A stretch of 35,971 nucleotides of DNA, taken from contig CAKUAV010000012.1 in the NCBI GenBank assembly GCA_934636425.1, positions 1 to 35,971 of the forward strand, in the 5' to 3' direction. The translations under genes and the position numbers were made by a program. Below the pieces are notes generated by a model. That model saw only the letters and a program-made list of their open reading frames with translations. It was not told where the DNA came from and did no database searches. Numbering within the stretch: the first letter of the stretch is position 1; every line of letters starts with the position of its first letter. This DNA comes from an uncultured Clostridia bacterium. GTDB lineage: Bacteria; Bacillota; Clostridia; Christensenellales; Aristaeellaceae. This document shows positions 16,731-25,791 of this stretch, in pieces.

Positions 16731-17474
16731 ATGAAATCCGGTCTTGTCTCGGTATCCTTCCGCCGCAAAACCCCGCTGGAGATCTGCGCGCTGTGCCGCA
16801 GGGCGAACCTTAGCGCCATAGAATGGGGCGGCGACGTACACTGCCCGCCCGAAGCCGACGCGGCGGCCATACGCGCCATGACGCTCGACCACGGTCTGGA
16901 AATCTCCTCCTACGGCAGCTATTACCGCGTGGGGCAGAGTCTGGACGCGTTCAGGGCGAATCTCGAAACCGCCGTGAAGCTGGGCGCGCCGGTGATGCGC
17001 GTCTGGGGCGGCCTGCACGCCTCTCGGGACATGAGTGAAGCCGAGCGCGCCGAGACGGTCGAAACGCTGATCAAGTGCGCGTCTCTTGCCGGCGCGGCGG
17101 ACGTCACATTGACGCTCGAATACCACGGCGGCACGCTGACCGACGACCGCGCGAGCGTGCGCCGCCTGCTGGAAGAGACGAAGGGCGCGAAAGCGCTCAA
17201 ATTCTACTGGCAGCCGCGCTGGGACTGGCCGCTTGACAGCCGGATCGAATCGCTGGGCGAGGTATTGCCGCGCCTCAGCCACCTGCACGTGTTCACATGG
17301 GAGCCGGACGGCGGCCGCCTGCCGCTCGATCGCGGCGAGGAGATGTGGACGCGCGTGTTCGAGCGCGTGCCCGAGGACACATACGCGCTGCTCGAGTTTG
17401 TGCAGAACGACTCGGACGAGGCGCTGCTGCGCGACGCGGCGACGCTGAATCGGTGGATCGGCGCGGCGCGGTGA
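16731..17474 (+). CDS. Xylose-isomerase-like TIM-barrel protein (sugar phosphate isomerase/epimerase family)
   Basis: The 247-residue protein matches the AP-endonuclease-2 / xylose-isomerase-like TIM-barrel superfamily. Visible are the N-terminal strand SVSFRRKTPLEICALCRRA, IEWGGDVHCP, the central LEYHGGTLTDD supplying a metal-binding Glu and His, and FYWQPRWDWP near the substrate pocket. Such proteins isomerise or epimerise sugars or inositol derivatives. Length is slightly short for the family (250-290). The start is ATG at 16731, with GGAGG in the end of the preceding gene, so translation is probably coupled. The stop codon sits in sequence that matches a unit of the downstream tandem array (17461-17477 equals 17758-17774). 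The exact reaction is not determinable. Confidence 0.82.
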   Translation: MKSGLVSVSFRRKTPLEICALCRRANLSAIEWGGDVHCPPEADAAAIRAMTLDHGLEISSYGSYYRVGQSLDAFRANLETAVKLGAPVMRVWGGLHASRDMSEAERAETVETLIKCASLAGAADVTLTLEYHGGTLTDDRASVRRLLEETKGAKALKFYWQPRWDWPLDSRIESLGEVLPRLSHLHVFTWEPDGGRLPLDRGEEMWTRVFERVPEDTYALLEFVQNDSDEALLRDAATLNRWIGAAR

Positions 17475-18306
17475 GTCAGAACGAAGCGAACGCACACTAA
17501 TATGCGGGGATATGTGTAGGTTCGTGAGCTGGAACGGCGCGAGGGGCGCTGCGGGCGGCTCGGACGTGCGCGGATGCGCGGCATGGTGAGTCGGAACGGT
17601 GCGATGGGCGCTGCGGGCGGCTCGGACGTGTGCGGTCGCGGGGCGGTGAGTCGGAACGGTGCGATGGGCGCTGCGGGCGGCTTGGACGTGTGCGGATGCG
17701 GCGTGGTGAGTCGGAACGGCGCGAGGGGCGCTGCGAGCGGCTCGGACGTGTGAGGATGCGCGGCGCGGTGAGTCGGGACGGCGCGAGGGGTGCTGAATGC
17801 GGCTCGGACGTGTGCGGATGCGGCGCAATGAGTCGGAACGGTGCGATGAGCGCTGAATGCGGCTCGGACGCGTGCGGATGCGCGGCACGGTGAGTTGGAA
17901 CGGCGCGAGGGGCGCTGAATGCGGCTTGGACGTGTGCGGATGCGGCGCGGTGAGTCGGAACGGTGCGATGAGCGCTGAATGCGGCTCGGACGCGTGCGGA
18001 TGCGCGGCACGGTGAGTCGGAACGGTGCGATGGGCGCTGAATGCGGCTCGGACGTGTGCGGTCGCGAGACGCAGTTTTGTGAGCTGGAACGGCACGAGGG
18101 GCGCTGCGGGCGGCTCGGACGTGCGCGGATGCGCGGCACGGTGAGTCGGAACGGCGCGAGGGGCGCTGCGGGCGGCTCGGACGTGTGCGGTCGCGAGACG
18201 CAGTTTTGTGAGTTGGAACGGCGCGAGGGGCGCTGCGGGCGGCTCGGCGCGGATAGTACAGCGCGTGTTCGTGAGCTGGAACGGCGCGGCGACGCTGAAT
18301 CGCTGG
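17471..18306. repeat. Intergenic tandem array 4: about 13 copies of a 60-67-bp unit
   Basis: The marker GTGAG[C/T][T/C]GGAACGG starts at 17524, 17586, 17646, 17706, 17768, 17828, 17890, 17950, 18012, 18079, 18141, 18208 and 18271. Spacings are 62, 60, 60, 62, 60, 62, 60, 62, 67, 62, 67 and 63. A degenerate first copy may start at 17471, overlapping the stop of the preceding gene. Two unit types occur: GCTGCGGGCGG in copies 1-4 and 10-12, and GCTGAATGCGG in copies 5-9. Copies 6 and 8 are identical over 61 bases. An exact 18-bp direct repeat, CGCGGCGACGCTGAATCG, brackets the array at 17435-17452 and 18285-18302. Mixed unit lengths break every reading frame, so the long open frames crossing it are not genes. 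Confidence 0.95.
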
Positions 18307-18411
18307 CGCGGCACAAGACGGCAAGAGCGCTTTGAGGCGCAGGCGGCGCGTTGGCCGGGTGAACGGCGCGCGCTTGAACGGATCATCCCTTATATTGAGG
18401 AGGTCATGCCC

Positions 18412-20148
18412 ATGATTTTTAAGGATCTGACAATAGACGGCAATATGCCGCTTCAGCTGACCGCGCGCGAGGACGGCGCGCATCTCGTCACCGTCGGCGC
18501 GCACTGGGACGAAATCAGCGTCGATCATCCCGAGCTGACCATAGAGTGGAGCCTGCCGCTGATCGATATACAGTACGAGTGGTACCCCACCTGCGGGTTC
18601 AACCGCTCGCTGCACGTCGACTGGTACGCGCCGGTGACATCGAAGATTTCCTCCTCCGCACCGGTCTACTGCTTCTACAACGCCGCCGGCCGCAACCGCT
18701 TCACAATGGCATTGGGCGACGTCAAGACGCTGCTGGGCTGCTCGCTGGGCGTGCGCGAGGAGAACGGCATGCTCTATTGCAAGATCGAGATTCCGCTCGA
18801 CGCGACCGGCGCGACGCGCGACTATTCCGTCACGCTCTACCGCACGGACGAGGACATGTCGTTCGCCGAATCGCTGCGCCACGTGAGCGCGTGGTGGGAA
18901 AAGGACTGCGGCATGACCCCCATGGCCGTGCCGGACGAGGCGAGGAGCGCCATGTACTCCTGCTGGTATTCCTTCCATCAGGCGACCATTGCGTCCGAAA
19001 TCGAGGCGGAATGCGCCCGCGCCGCCGCGCTGGGCATGAAGACCGTCATCGTGGACGACGGCTGGCAGACCGAGGACGGCCAGCGCGGCTACGCCTACTG
19101 CGGCGACTGGGAGGTGGCGGCGCGCAAGATTCCCGATATGCGCGCGCACGTCGCCGCCGTTCACGCGCTGGGCATGAAGTATATGCTCTGGTACAGCGTG
19201 CCGTTCGTGGGCTACAAGTCGAAGCGCTGGGACGACTTCAAGGACAAGCTCCTCAACCGCATCGACCGGCTGGAGACCGGCGTGCTCGACCCGCGCTATC
19301 CCGACGTGCGCGAATATCTCATCGGCACCTATGTGAAGGCGCTGCGCGAATGGGATCTGGACGGCTTCAAGCTCGACTTCATCGATTCGTTCAATCCCGG
19401 CAGCAATCCCCTGCCCCCGCTCACGCCCGAAATGGATTACGCGCTGGTTGAGGACGCGGTCGAGCGGCTGATGACCGACGTGATGGAGGCGCTCCGGGCG
19501 ATCAAGCCGAACATACTCATCGAGTTCCGGCAGAGCTACATCGGCCCGGTGATGCGCACGTTCGGCAATATGTTCCGCGTGGGCGACTGCCCGGACGACC
19601 CGATCTCCAACCGCATCGGCTCGATCGACCTGCGCCTGCTCTCGGGCAGCACCGCCGTGCATTCCGATATGCTGATGTGGCACAAGGACGACACGCCCGA
19701 GGCCGCCGCGCGGCAGATGCTGAGCGTGATATTCGCCGTGCCGCAGATCAGCGTCAAGCTGGAGGACATGACCGACGAGCACCGCGCGCTGCTCACATTC
19801 TGGCTGGACTTCATGCGCGCGCACCGCGATATTCTGCTGGACGCGCCCCTCGAGGCGGAGGCGCCGCACAACCTCTATCCGCTGGTGAAGGCCGAAAAGG
19901 ACGGAAAGGCTGTGATCGCGCTCTATGACGGCGGCCGAATCGTCGATCTGCCCGAGGCGCGCGACATATGGCTGCTCAATGCCGCGCCCGATCAGCGCGT
20001 CGCGCTGGCAGGCGGCAAGAATCGCCGCTTCCGTGTCGAGACGATCGACTGCCTGGGCCGCGCCGTCGAAGCGCGCGATGTGACCGCGGGCGAGCTGACG
20101 CTCATCAGCGTGCCTGTGAGCGGCGGCGCGCATCTGACGGAGATCTGA
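18412..20148 (+). CDS. Glycoside hydrolase clan GH-D enzyme, GH36-like alpha-galactosidase
   Basis: The 578-residue protein has an N-terminal beta-sandwich (about 1-165) and a TIM barrel (about 175-500) ending in a small beta domain. Catalytic landmarks match clan GH-D: VIVDDGWQTEDG (213-223), the nucleophile D322 in GFKLDFID, and the acid/base D392 in RVGDCPDDPISNR, where GH36 members have a WTSD-type segment. The usual GH36 length is about 700, so this is a shorter relative and could prefer other alpha-galactosides or related substrates. No signal peptide is present. ATG at 18412 follows GAGGAGG by eight bases; the ATG at 18406 is too close, and the open frame further upstream runs into the tandem array. 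It lies beyond array 4 from the other sugar genes. Confidence 0.85.
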   Translation: MIFKDLTIDGNMPLQLTAREDGAHLVTVGAHWDEISVDHPELTIEWSLPLIDIQYEWYPTCGFNRSLHVDWYAPVTSKISSSAPVYCFYNAAGRNRFTMALGDVKTLLGCSLGVREENGMLYCKIEIPLDATGATRDYSVTLYRTDEDMSFAESLRHVSAWWEKDCGMTPMAVPDEARSAMYSCWYSFHQATIASEIEAECARAAALGMKTVIVDDGWQTEDGQRGYAYCGDWEVAARKIPDMRAHVAAVHALGMKYMLWYSVPFVGYKSKRWDDFKDKLLNRIDRLETGVLDPRYPDVREYLIGTYVKALREWDLDGFKLDFIDSFNPGSNPLPPLTPEMDYALVEDAVERLMTDVMEALRAIKPNILIEFRQSYIGPVMRTFGNMFRVGDCPDDPISNRIGSIDLRLLSGSTAVHSDMLMWHKDDTPEAAARQMLSVIFAVPQISVKLEDMTDEHRALLTFWLDFMRAHRDILLDAPLEAEAPHNLYPLVKAEKDGKAVIALYDGGRIVDLPEARDIWLLNAAPDQRVALAGGKNRRFRVETIDCLGRAVEARDVTAGELTLISVPVSGGAHLTEI

Positions 20149-20182
20149 CCTGCGGAGCTCAATCTTGCCGAGGTGATTTTTT

Positions 20183-21085
20183 ATGGCTGGTTCCTTCATA
20201 CTCTCCTGTGAGTCGACGGTCGATCTGCCGTATTCGTACGTTTCCGGGCGCGATATGCCCGTGCTGTTCTACAGCTATCTTGTGGGCGGCAAAGAATATA
20301 TCGACGACATGGGGCGCGACCCCGATGCGCTGCCGCGCTTTTACGCCATGCTCAAAGACGGCGCGCTGCCCTCGACGTCACAGATCAACACCTATCAGTA
20401 CGCCGAATTTTTCGAGGAGCTGCTGAAGAAGGGCGACGTTCTGCACATTGCCTTCGGATCGGGCATGACCGGCTCGGTCAAGAACGCCATGGAGGCCGCC
20501 GACGCGCTGCGCGAAAAATACCCCGAGCGGCGGCTGATCGTGGCCGACTCGCTGTGCTCCTCCTCCGGCTACGGCCTGCTGGCGGACATGGCCGCCGATA
20601 TGCGCGACCGCGGCGACACCATGGAGGAGGTCGCCGAGTGGATCTGCCAGAACCGCAACAAAGTGCATCATCAGTTCTTCTCGACCGACCTCAAATACTT
20701 CAGGCGCAGCGGGCGTATGTCCGGCGCGGCGGCCACAGTAGGCGCGATATTGAACATCTGCCCGATCATGCGGCTGGACGACAAGGGGCGCATCATCGCC
20801 TATGACAAGGTGCGCGGCAAGAAAAACGCCATACGCGAGACGCTGCGCACAATGGAAGCGCACGTTCAGAACGGCGTGAACTACGCGGGCAAGTGCTTCA
20901 TATGCCACTCGAACTGCCTGAAGGAGGCCGAAGAGACCAAAGCGGCCGTGCGGGCGCACTTCCCGCACATCGAGGGCGGCGTCCGCATATGCGACATCGG
21001 CACGATCATCGCATCACACTGCGGGCCGGGCACCGTCGCCGTGTTCTTCATGGGCGACGAGCGCCAGCCGGACAAGAACGGCTGA
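20183..21085 (+). CDS. DegV-family fatty-acid-binding protein
   Basis: DegV proteins bind one fatty acid and, as FakB, present it to the kinase FakA for phosphorylation and entry into phospholipid synthesis. The 300-residue protein has the family features: an N-terminal strand ending in CESTVDLP (9-16), LPSTSQINTYQY with the fatty-acid carboxylate-binding Thr-Ser, IAFGSGMTGSVKNA, VADSLCSSSGYG, and RRSGRMSGAAATVGAIL before the C-terminal domain. Length is slightly above the usual 280-290. GAGGTG lies just before the ATG. It stands alone, with a strong terminator after it; no FakA-like gene is in the window. Confidence 0.92.
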   Translation: MAGSFILSCESTVDLPYSYVSGRDMPVLFYSYLVGGKEYIDDMGRDPDALPRFYAMLKDGALPSTSQINTYQYAEFFEELLKKGDVLHIAFGSGMTGSVKNAMEAADALREKYPERRLIVADSLCSSSGYGLLADMAADMRDRGDTMEEVAEWICQNRNKVHHQFFSTDLKYFRRSGRMSGAAATVGAILNICPIMRLDDKGRIIAYDKVRGKKNAIRETLRTMEAHVQNGVNYAGKCFICHSNCLKEAEETKAAVRAHFPHIEGGVRICDIGTIIASHCGPGTVAVFFMGDERQPDKNG

Positions 21086-21106
21086 AAACCGCAAAAAAGT
21101 GCATAT

Positions 21107-21146
21107 AAAAAGGGCGCTCCTCTGTGCTGGGGAGCGCCCTTTTTTG
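21107..21146 (+). terminator. Intrinsic terminator after the DegV gene
   Basis: AGGGCGCTCC (21111-21120) pairs perfectly with GGAGCGCCCT (21131-21140), with a ten-base loop. A runs precede it and a T tract follows, so it may also work on the opposite strand. Confidence 0.95.
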
Positions 21147-21537
21147 ATGGGCATATGCTCTTTGCAAGCGCGGCATGGGAGCGCATTCTCGCGGTCAAAT
21201 GAAATAGTAAAGCGCCGCGCATGAAAAATGCATGGCGCTTCTCGCAAAGCCGGTCGTGCGCCTGTCACGCCGGCGGGCTTGAGAAGCGCTGAAGCGGGAA
21301 CGCCCGAGCCATGCGGTGCGGCGCAAATACCTCCGCGATGCGCTATAATTTGCAACGCGAACGGCCTTTTCAATGAAGCGCTGTCTACTCATCCTCGCTG
21401 CGACGGGGGAATCGGAAAGCTGGGCGGAAGCGCGCGCGCGCCGCGATGTGCGCACACGCGTCCGCGCTCGCCCATGCCCGCGAACAGCCTTTTTGATGAA
21501 ACGCGCCGCTAAGCTGCGCTGAAAACGCCCGCCGCGA
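21147..21537. other. Intergenic region between DegV and Nudix genes
   Basis: About 390 bases with no gene. A hairpin AAGCGCC (21210-21216) / GGCGCTT (21234-21240) with an inner GCAT/ATGC arm is followed on the minus strand by TTTACTATTTCATTT and could end the Nudix transcript. Two similar segments, GCGAACGGCCTTTTCAATGAA near 21357 and GCGAACAGCCTTTTTGATGA near 21479, form a weak direct repeat. Confidence 0.45.
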
Positions 21538-22047
21538 TCAGCCGCGCAGATAGCCCTTTTCAGCGAAATACGGCCTGAAGCGCTCCTTCTGGGGCAGTAT
21601 CCCCTCGTCCGAATTGACGAAGGCGATGAACTCGGCCTCGCTCAGCCACTTCCAGCCCTCCGTTTCGCCCGCCTGAAGGACGATCGCGTCCTTGTCGCAG
21701 TCGGTCGTACAGAGATAGTCATAGCATATGCAGTGGCCGCTGTCGAAGACATGGCGCGCGATGAGCGTGAATGCGCCCTGCGCAATGCCGGTCTCCTCGC
21801 GCAGCTCGCGCATTATGCAGTCCATGGGGCCTTCGCCCTTCAGCGCCGAGCCGCCCGCCGTGGCTTCATAAAGGCCGGGATAGCCCTTTTTCGTCTGCGC
21901 GCGCTTCATCAGCAGATAGTCGCCGCCATTATGCCGCACGAGCACCTCGCACACCAGATGATACAGCCCGTCCGCAATCGGCTCGCCGCGCACCAGCTCG
22001 CCGCCCGTGCGCCTTTCGTCGCGGTCATACGCGTCCCACAGCTCCAT
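21538..22047 (-). CDS. Nudix hydrolase
   Basis: The 169-residue protein has a perfect Nudix box. G66 and E72 are six apart, then after seven residues comes RELREETGI (80-88), matching G-x5-E-x7-RE-U-x-EE-x-G-U. The N-terminal ELWDAYDRDERRTGGELVRG is the pattern of the IDI/YfcD-like branch, whose members hydrolyse or act on diphosphate-linked substrates. The LYHLVCEVLV strand precedes the box. Length is typical of that branch. The minus-strand ATG at 22047 has GGAGGG about eight bases upstream. The bidirectional-looking terminator of the liv operon separates it from the ABC genes, so it probably has its own promoter. Substrate unknown. Confidence 0.9.
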   Translation of the reverse strand: MELWDAYDRDERRTGGELVRGEPIADGLYHLVCEVLVRHNGGDYLLMKRAQTKKGYPGLYEATAGGSALKGEGPMDCIMRELREETGIAQGAFTLIARHVFDSGHCICYDYLCTTDCDKDAIVLQAGETEGWKWLSEAEFIAFVNSDEGILPQKERFRPYFAEKGYLRG

Positions 22048-22110
22048 AGAAAACGCCCTCCATTGCCGTTTTTTCTTATTGTAAGCCGTGCTTCCCCATC
22101 CGTCAAGCGC

Positions 22111-22151
22111 AAAACGCCCCCGAAGCGCGTCTTTTATGCGTTTCGGGGGCG
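22111..22151 (-). terminator. Intrinsic terminator of the liv operon
   Basis: On the minus strand, CGCCCCCGAA (22151-22142) pairs perfectly with TTCGGGGGCG (22124-22115), followed by TTTTGCGCTT. It begins eight bases after the livF stop codon. Confidence 0.82.
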
Positions 22152-22158
22152 ATGCGCG

Positions 22159-22868
<710 letters not shown>

Positions 22869-22872
<4 letters not shown>

Positions 22873-23717
22873 TCGTCGTCCACCCCCAGATAGGCCGCGA
22901 TGACGGCCGGATTGTCGCGCACCTCGGCAGGCGTGCCCTGAGCGATCTGCTTGCCGAAATCGATGACGTAGATTCGGTCGGACACGTCCATGACCAGATT
23001 CATGTGATGCTCGATCATGAACACGGTCAGATTGAAGCGCTCCTTGACGTCCTTTATGAACGCGCCCAGCTCGTCGGTCTCCTGCGGGTTCATGCCGGCG
23101 GCCGGCTCGTCGAGCAGCAGCAGCTTGGGCTCTGTGGCCAGCGCGCGGGCGATCTCGAGGCGGCGCTGCTTGCCATAGGGCAGAGAGGTCGCCTTTTCGT
23201 CCGCCACGTCGTCCAGACCGACGATTTTCAGAAGCTCCATGGCCTTTTCGCGCATGGCGCGCTCTTCCTTATGGTTCAGGCGGAATGTCGCCGTGAACAC
23301 GTTGCTCTTCCTGCGCAGATGCGTGGCGATCAGCACGTTTTCGAACGCCGTCTGCGATTTGAACAGGCGGATGTTCTGGAATGTGCGGGCGATGCCGCGC
23401 TTTGTGATCTTGTCGGGCGTGAGGTGGAGATGCTCCTTCGAATAGAGCGCCGCGTTCTGCCCGGCGTAGGCGCGCTTCATGCGGCCGGAGGGATGATTGA
23501 CCGCGATCAGCTTGTCCTCAAAATAGACCGCGCCGTTGGTCGGCTCATACACGCCGGTGATGCAGTTGAACGCGGTCGTCTTGCCTGCGCCGTTGGGGCC
23601 GATCAGCGCGACGATCTCGCCCTCGTGAACGTCCATGCTCAGATTGTCTATGGCCACGACGCCGCCGAACTGCATCGTGACATTTTCAACGCGCAATACC
23701 GTCTTGCCCGCGCTCAT
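22869..23717 (-). CDS. livG: Branched-chain amino acid ABC transporter, ATPase LivG
   Basis: The 282-residue protein is the second ATPase of the system. It has Walker A GPNGAGKTT, a Q-loop in the long LivG insertion (around GIARTFQNIRLF), the LivG-type signature LPYGKQRRLEIARAL, Walker B LLLLDEPAAGMNP and switch histidine in MIEHHM. LivG is longer than LivF because of that insertion, as seen here. The start is the ATG at 23717, with GGGGTGAA upstream; the longer open frame reaching 23924 is only livM read in another frame. It overlaps the livM stop and the livF start by four bases each. Confidence 0.95.
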
Positions 23718-24796
23718 GCCTTCACCCCCTTGTTCGCCCTGCGGGGCGCGCGCCTGAGCTCCCACAGCTCGCGATCGCCCATCAGGCCGCGCCGGAAGAA
23801 CAGCACGACCACCATGATGACCACCGAGAACACCACCATGCGGAAGCCCGAGCCCAGCAGCGGGATCTGGAAATCGCCGATGAACGTGGTGTTGTCCAGA
23901 AAGCGCAGCCACCACTCGCTGCACGCGATGAACAGAAACGACGCGATCACGCTGCCCGACACGCTGCCCATGCCGCCTATGACCACGATCAGCAGTATCT
24001 CATAGGTCATCGAGGACTTGAACGCGTTGGCCTGAAGCGAGCCCTGATACATCGCCAGCAGCGCGCCGCCCACGCCCGCAAAGAACGAGGATATGACGAA
24101 CGCCATCTGCTTGTGATGGAAGAGATTGACGCCCATGGCCTCGGCGGCGATTTCGTCGTCGCGTATGGCCTTGAACGCGCGGCCGTAGGTCGAATTGATC
24201 AGCAGCAGTATCAGCGCGATGCACACGCCCGCCACGATGAACGGGAAGAGCACCGACATGTCCTTGGGCATGACGCTGTTGAACGTCGGATAGGTCTTGA
24301 GCAGGTTGGAGCCGTTGGTCACCGGGCCGAGCGAATCCCACTGCACGATGGCGCGGATGATCTCCGCGAAGCCCAGCGTGGCGATGGCCAGATAGTCGCT
24401 CTTGAGCCGCAGCACGGGAAAGCCGATCAGCGCCGCGAACAGCGCCGCCACGACGCCCGCCAGAATCAGCGCGACGACGAAATTCAGCTCGACGCCCACG
24501 CAGCCGCCGGCGTAATACTGATAGACGGCCACGCGCTTGGCCAGCGGAATGGTGAATATCGCATAGGTATACGCGCCCACCAGCATGAAGCCCGCCTGCC
24601 CCAGCGAGAACAGGCCGGTGAAGCCGTTGAGCAGGTTCATGGACACGGCGATGAGCGCGTAGACCGCGCCCTTCTTGAGCACCGTCACCAGCATGGAGCT
24701 GGAGCCGTTCGTCTTTTCCGCCAGCCAGGCCAGGACGAATATCAGCGCCACGACCAGCGCCGAAACGATGGGCTTTGCCACGGATTGCTTTTTCAT
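23714..24796 (-). CDS. livM: Branched-chain amino acid ABC transporter, permease LivM
   Basis: The 360-residue integral membrane protein has about eight to ten hydrophobic segments and the LivM hallmarks GFTGLFSLGQAGFMLVGAY near the N-terminus and the EAA-like cytoplasmic loop AIRDDEIAAEAMGVN, followed by KQMAFVISSFFAGVGGALLA. It forms the channel together with LivH. The ATG at 24796 with a GGTGAGG-type site is preferred over a GTG nine bases upstream. livH ends ten bases before it, and its stop overlaps the livG start. Confidence 0.94.
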   Translation of the reverse strand: MKKQSVAKPIVSALVVALIFVLAWLAEKTNGSSSMLVTVLKKGAVYALIAVSMNLLNGFTGLFSLGQAGFMLVGAYTYAIFTIPLAKRVAVYQYYAGGCVGVELNFVVALILAGVVAALFAALIGFPVLRLKSDYLAIATLGFAEIIRAIVQWDSLGPVTNGSNLLKTYPTFNSVMPKDMSVLFPFIVAGVCIALILLLINSTYGRAFKAIRDDEIAAEAMGVNLFHHKQMAFVISSFFAGVGGALLAMYQGSLQANAFKSSMTYEILLIVVIGGMGSVSGSVIASFLFIACSEWWLRFLDNTTFIGDFQIPLLGSGFRMVVFSVVIMVVVLFFRRGLMGDRELWELRRAPRRANKGVKA

Positions 24797-24806
24797 CGTC
24801 CTCACC

Positions 24807-25685
24807 TCACACTTTCTCGGAGAGCTTCTCGCCGAACAGGCCGTTGGGCTTGAACAGCAGTATGGCGATCAGCAGCGCAAATGTAAACGCGTCCGAAAAC
24901 GCCGTATAGCCTGCGCCCTTGATCAGGTTTTCGCAGATGCCGATGATGAACGCGCCGATCACCGCGCCCGGAATCGAGCCGATGCCGCCGAACACCGCCG
25001 CGACGAACGCCTTCAGGCCGGGCATTGCGCCCACAGTGGGCGTGACGGTGGAATAGTTGGTGAAATACAGCATCGAGCCGACCGCGGCCAGCGCCGAGCC
25101 GATGATGAACGTCATGGAAATGACCGAATTGATCTTTATGCCCATCAGCTGAGACGTTTCAAAATCGCGCGAGACGGCGCGCATCGCCATGCCGATCTTC
25201 GTGCGCTTGATCAGCATGACCAGCCCGATCACCAGCGCCACGGTCAAAACCGGCGTGACCAGCGTGACCACCTTTGTGGAGGCCGCGCCCAGAGTCACCG
25301 TGTCCGACAGCCACGGCAGCACGGGATACTGCTTGGCCAGGCCGCCGGTCACATACCACATGAGATTCTGCAGCAGATACGACGCGCCGATGGCCGAAAT
25401 CATGATCGACATGCGCGGGGCGCTGCGCAGCGGCTTGTAGGCGACGCGCTCCACTGTGAAGCCCAGCGCCACAGTCAGTATGATCACCAGAGGAACCGAT
25501 ACGGCCAGCGGCATCGCCGCGACCAGATACACCATGAAGAAGCCCGCCGCGGTGAATATGTCGCCATGGGCAAAGTTGATCAGGCGCAGTATGCCGTAAA
25601 CCATCGTATAGCCGACGGCGATCAGCGCATACTGCCCGCCGACCGACACGCCCGCGAGCAGATAGGGCAGGATTTTGTCAAACAT
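24807..25685 (-). CDS. livH: Branched-chain amino acid ABC transporter, permease LivH
   Basis: The 292-residue membrane protein has the N-terminal family pattern LLAGVSVGGQYALIAVGYTMVYGILRLINFAHGD (segments 10-43), a central MRAVSRDFETSQLMGI coupling loop and the C-terminal GGIGSIPGAVIGAFIIG. Length is normal. GGAGGG lies nine bases before the ATG. It is separated from livJ by a 106-base spacer holding a strong hairpin, which likely makes livJ more abundant than the membrane components. Confidence 0.94.
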   Translation of the reverse strand: MFDKILPYLLAGVSVGGQYALIAVGYTMVYGILRLINFAHGDIFTAAGFFMVYLVAAMPLAVSVPLVIILTVALGFTVERVAYKPLRSAPRMSIMISAIGASYLLQNLMWYVTGGLAKQYPVLPWLSDTVTLGAASTKVVTLVTPVLTVALVIGLVMLIKRTKIGMAMRAVSRDFETSQLMGIKINSVISMTFIIGSALAAVGSMLYFTNYSTVTPTVGAMPGLKAFVAAVFGGIGSIPGAVIGAFIIGICENLIKGAGYTAFSDAFTFALLIAILLFKPNGLFGEKLSEKV

Positions 25686-25731
25686 TCTTGCTCCCTCCGT
25701 GCAATCATTTGTGCGCCGTCCATAAAAGGCA

Positions 25732-25765
25732 GGCGAACCCGCACGCTTTCTGGCGCGGGTTCGCC
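25732..25765 (-). terminator. Hairpin between livJ and livH, probable partial terminator or mRNA-stabilising element
   Basis: GGCGAACCCGC (25732-25742) and GCGGGTTCGCC (25755-25765) form a perfect 11-bp stem with a 12-base loop, 26 bases after the livJ stop. On the minus strand it is followed by TGCCTTTTATGG, a poor T tract, so read-through into livH is expected. Such hairpins commonly set a high binding-protein to permease ratio. Confidence 0.75.
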
Positions 25766-25791
25766 CGGCGCGGCATCGCGCTTAATGACGG

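Noticed and set aside
17524..18306. CRISPR array
   Set aside because: Units are contiguous near-identical repeats with no unique spacers, and no cas gene is present.
17497..20199. 900-codon minus-strand open frame with Pro/Arg/Ser-rich repeats
   Set aside because: It runs through array 4, where unit lengths of 60, 62 and 67 shift the frame, and then antisense to the GH36-like gene.
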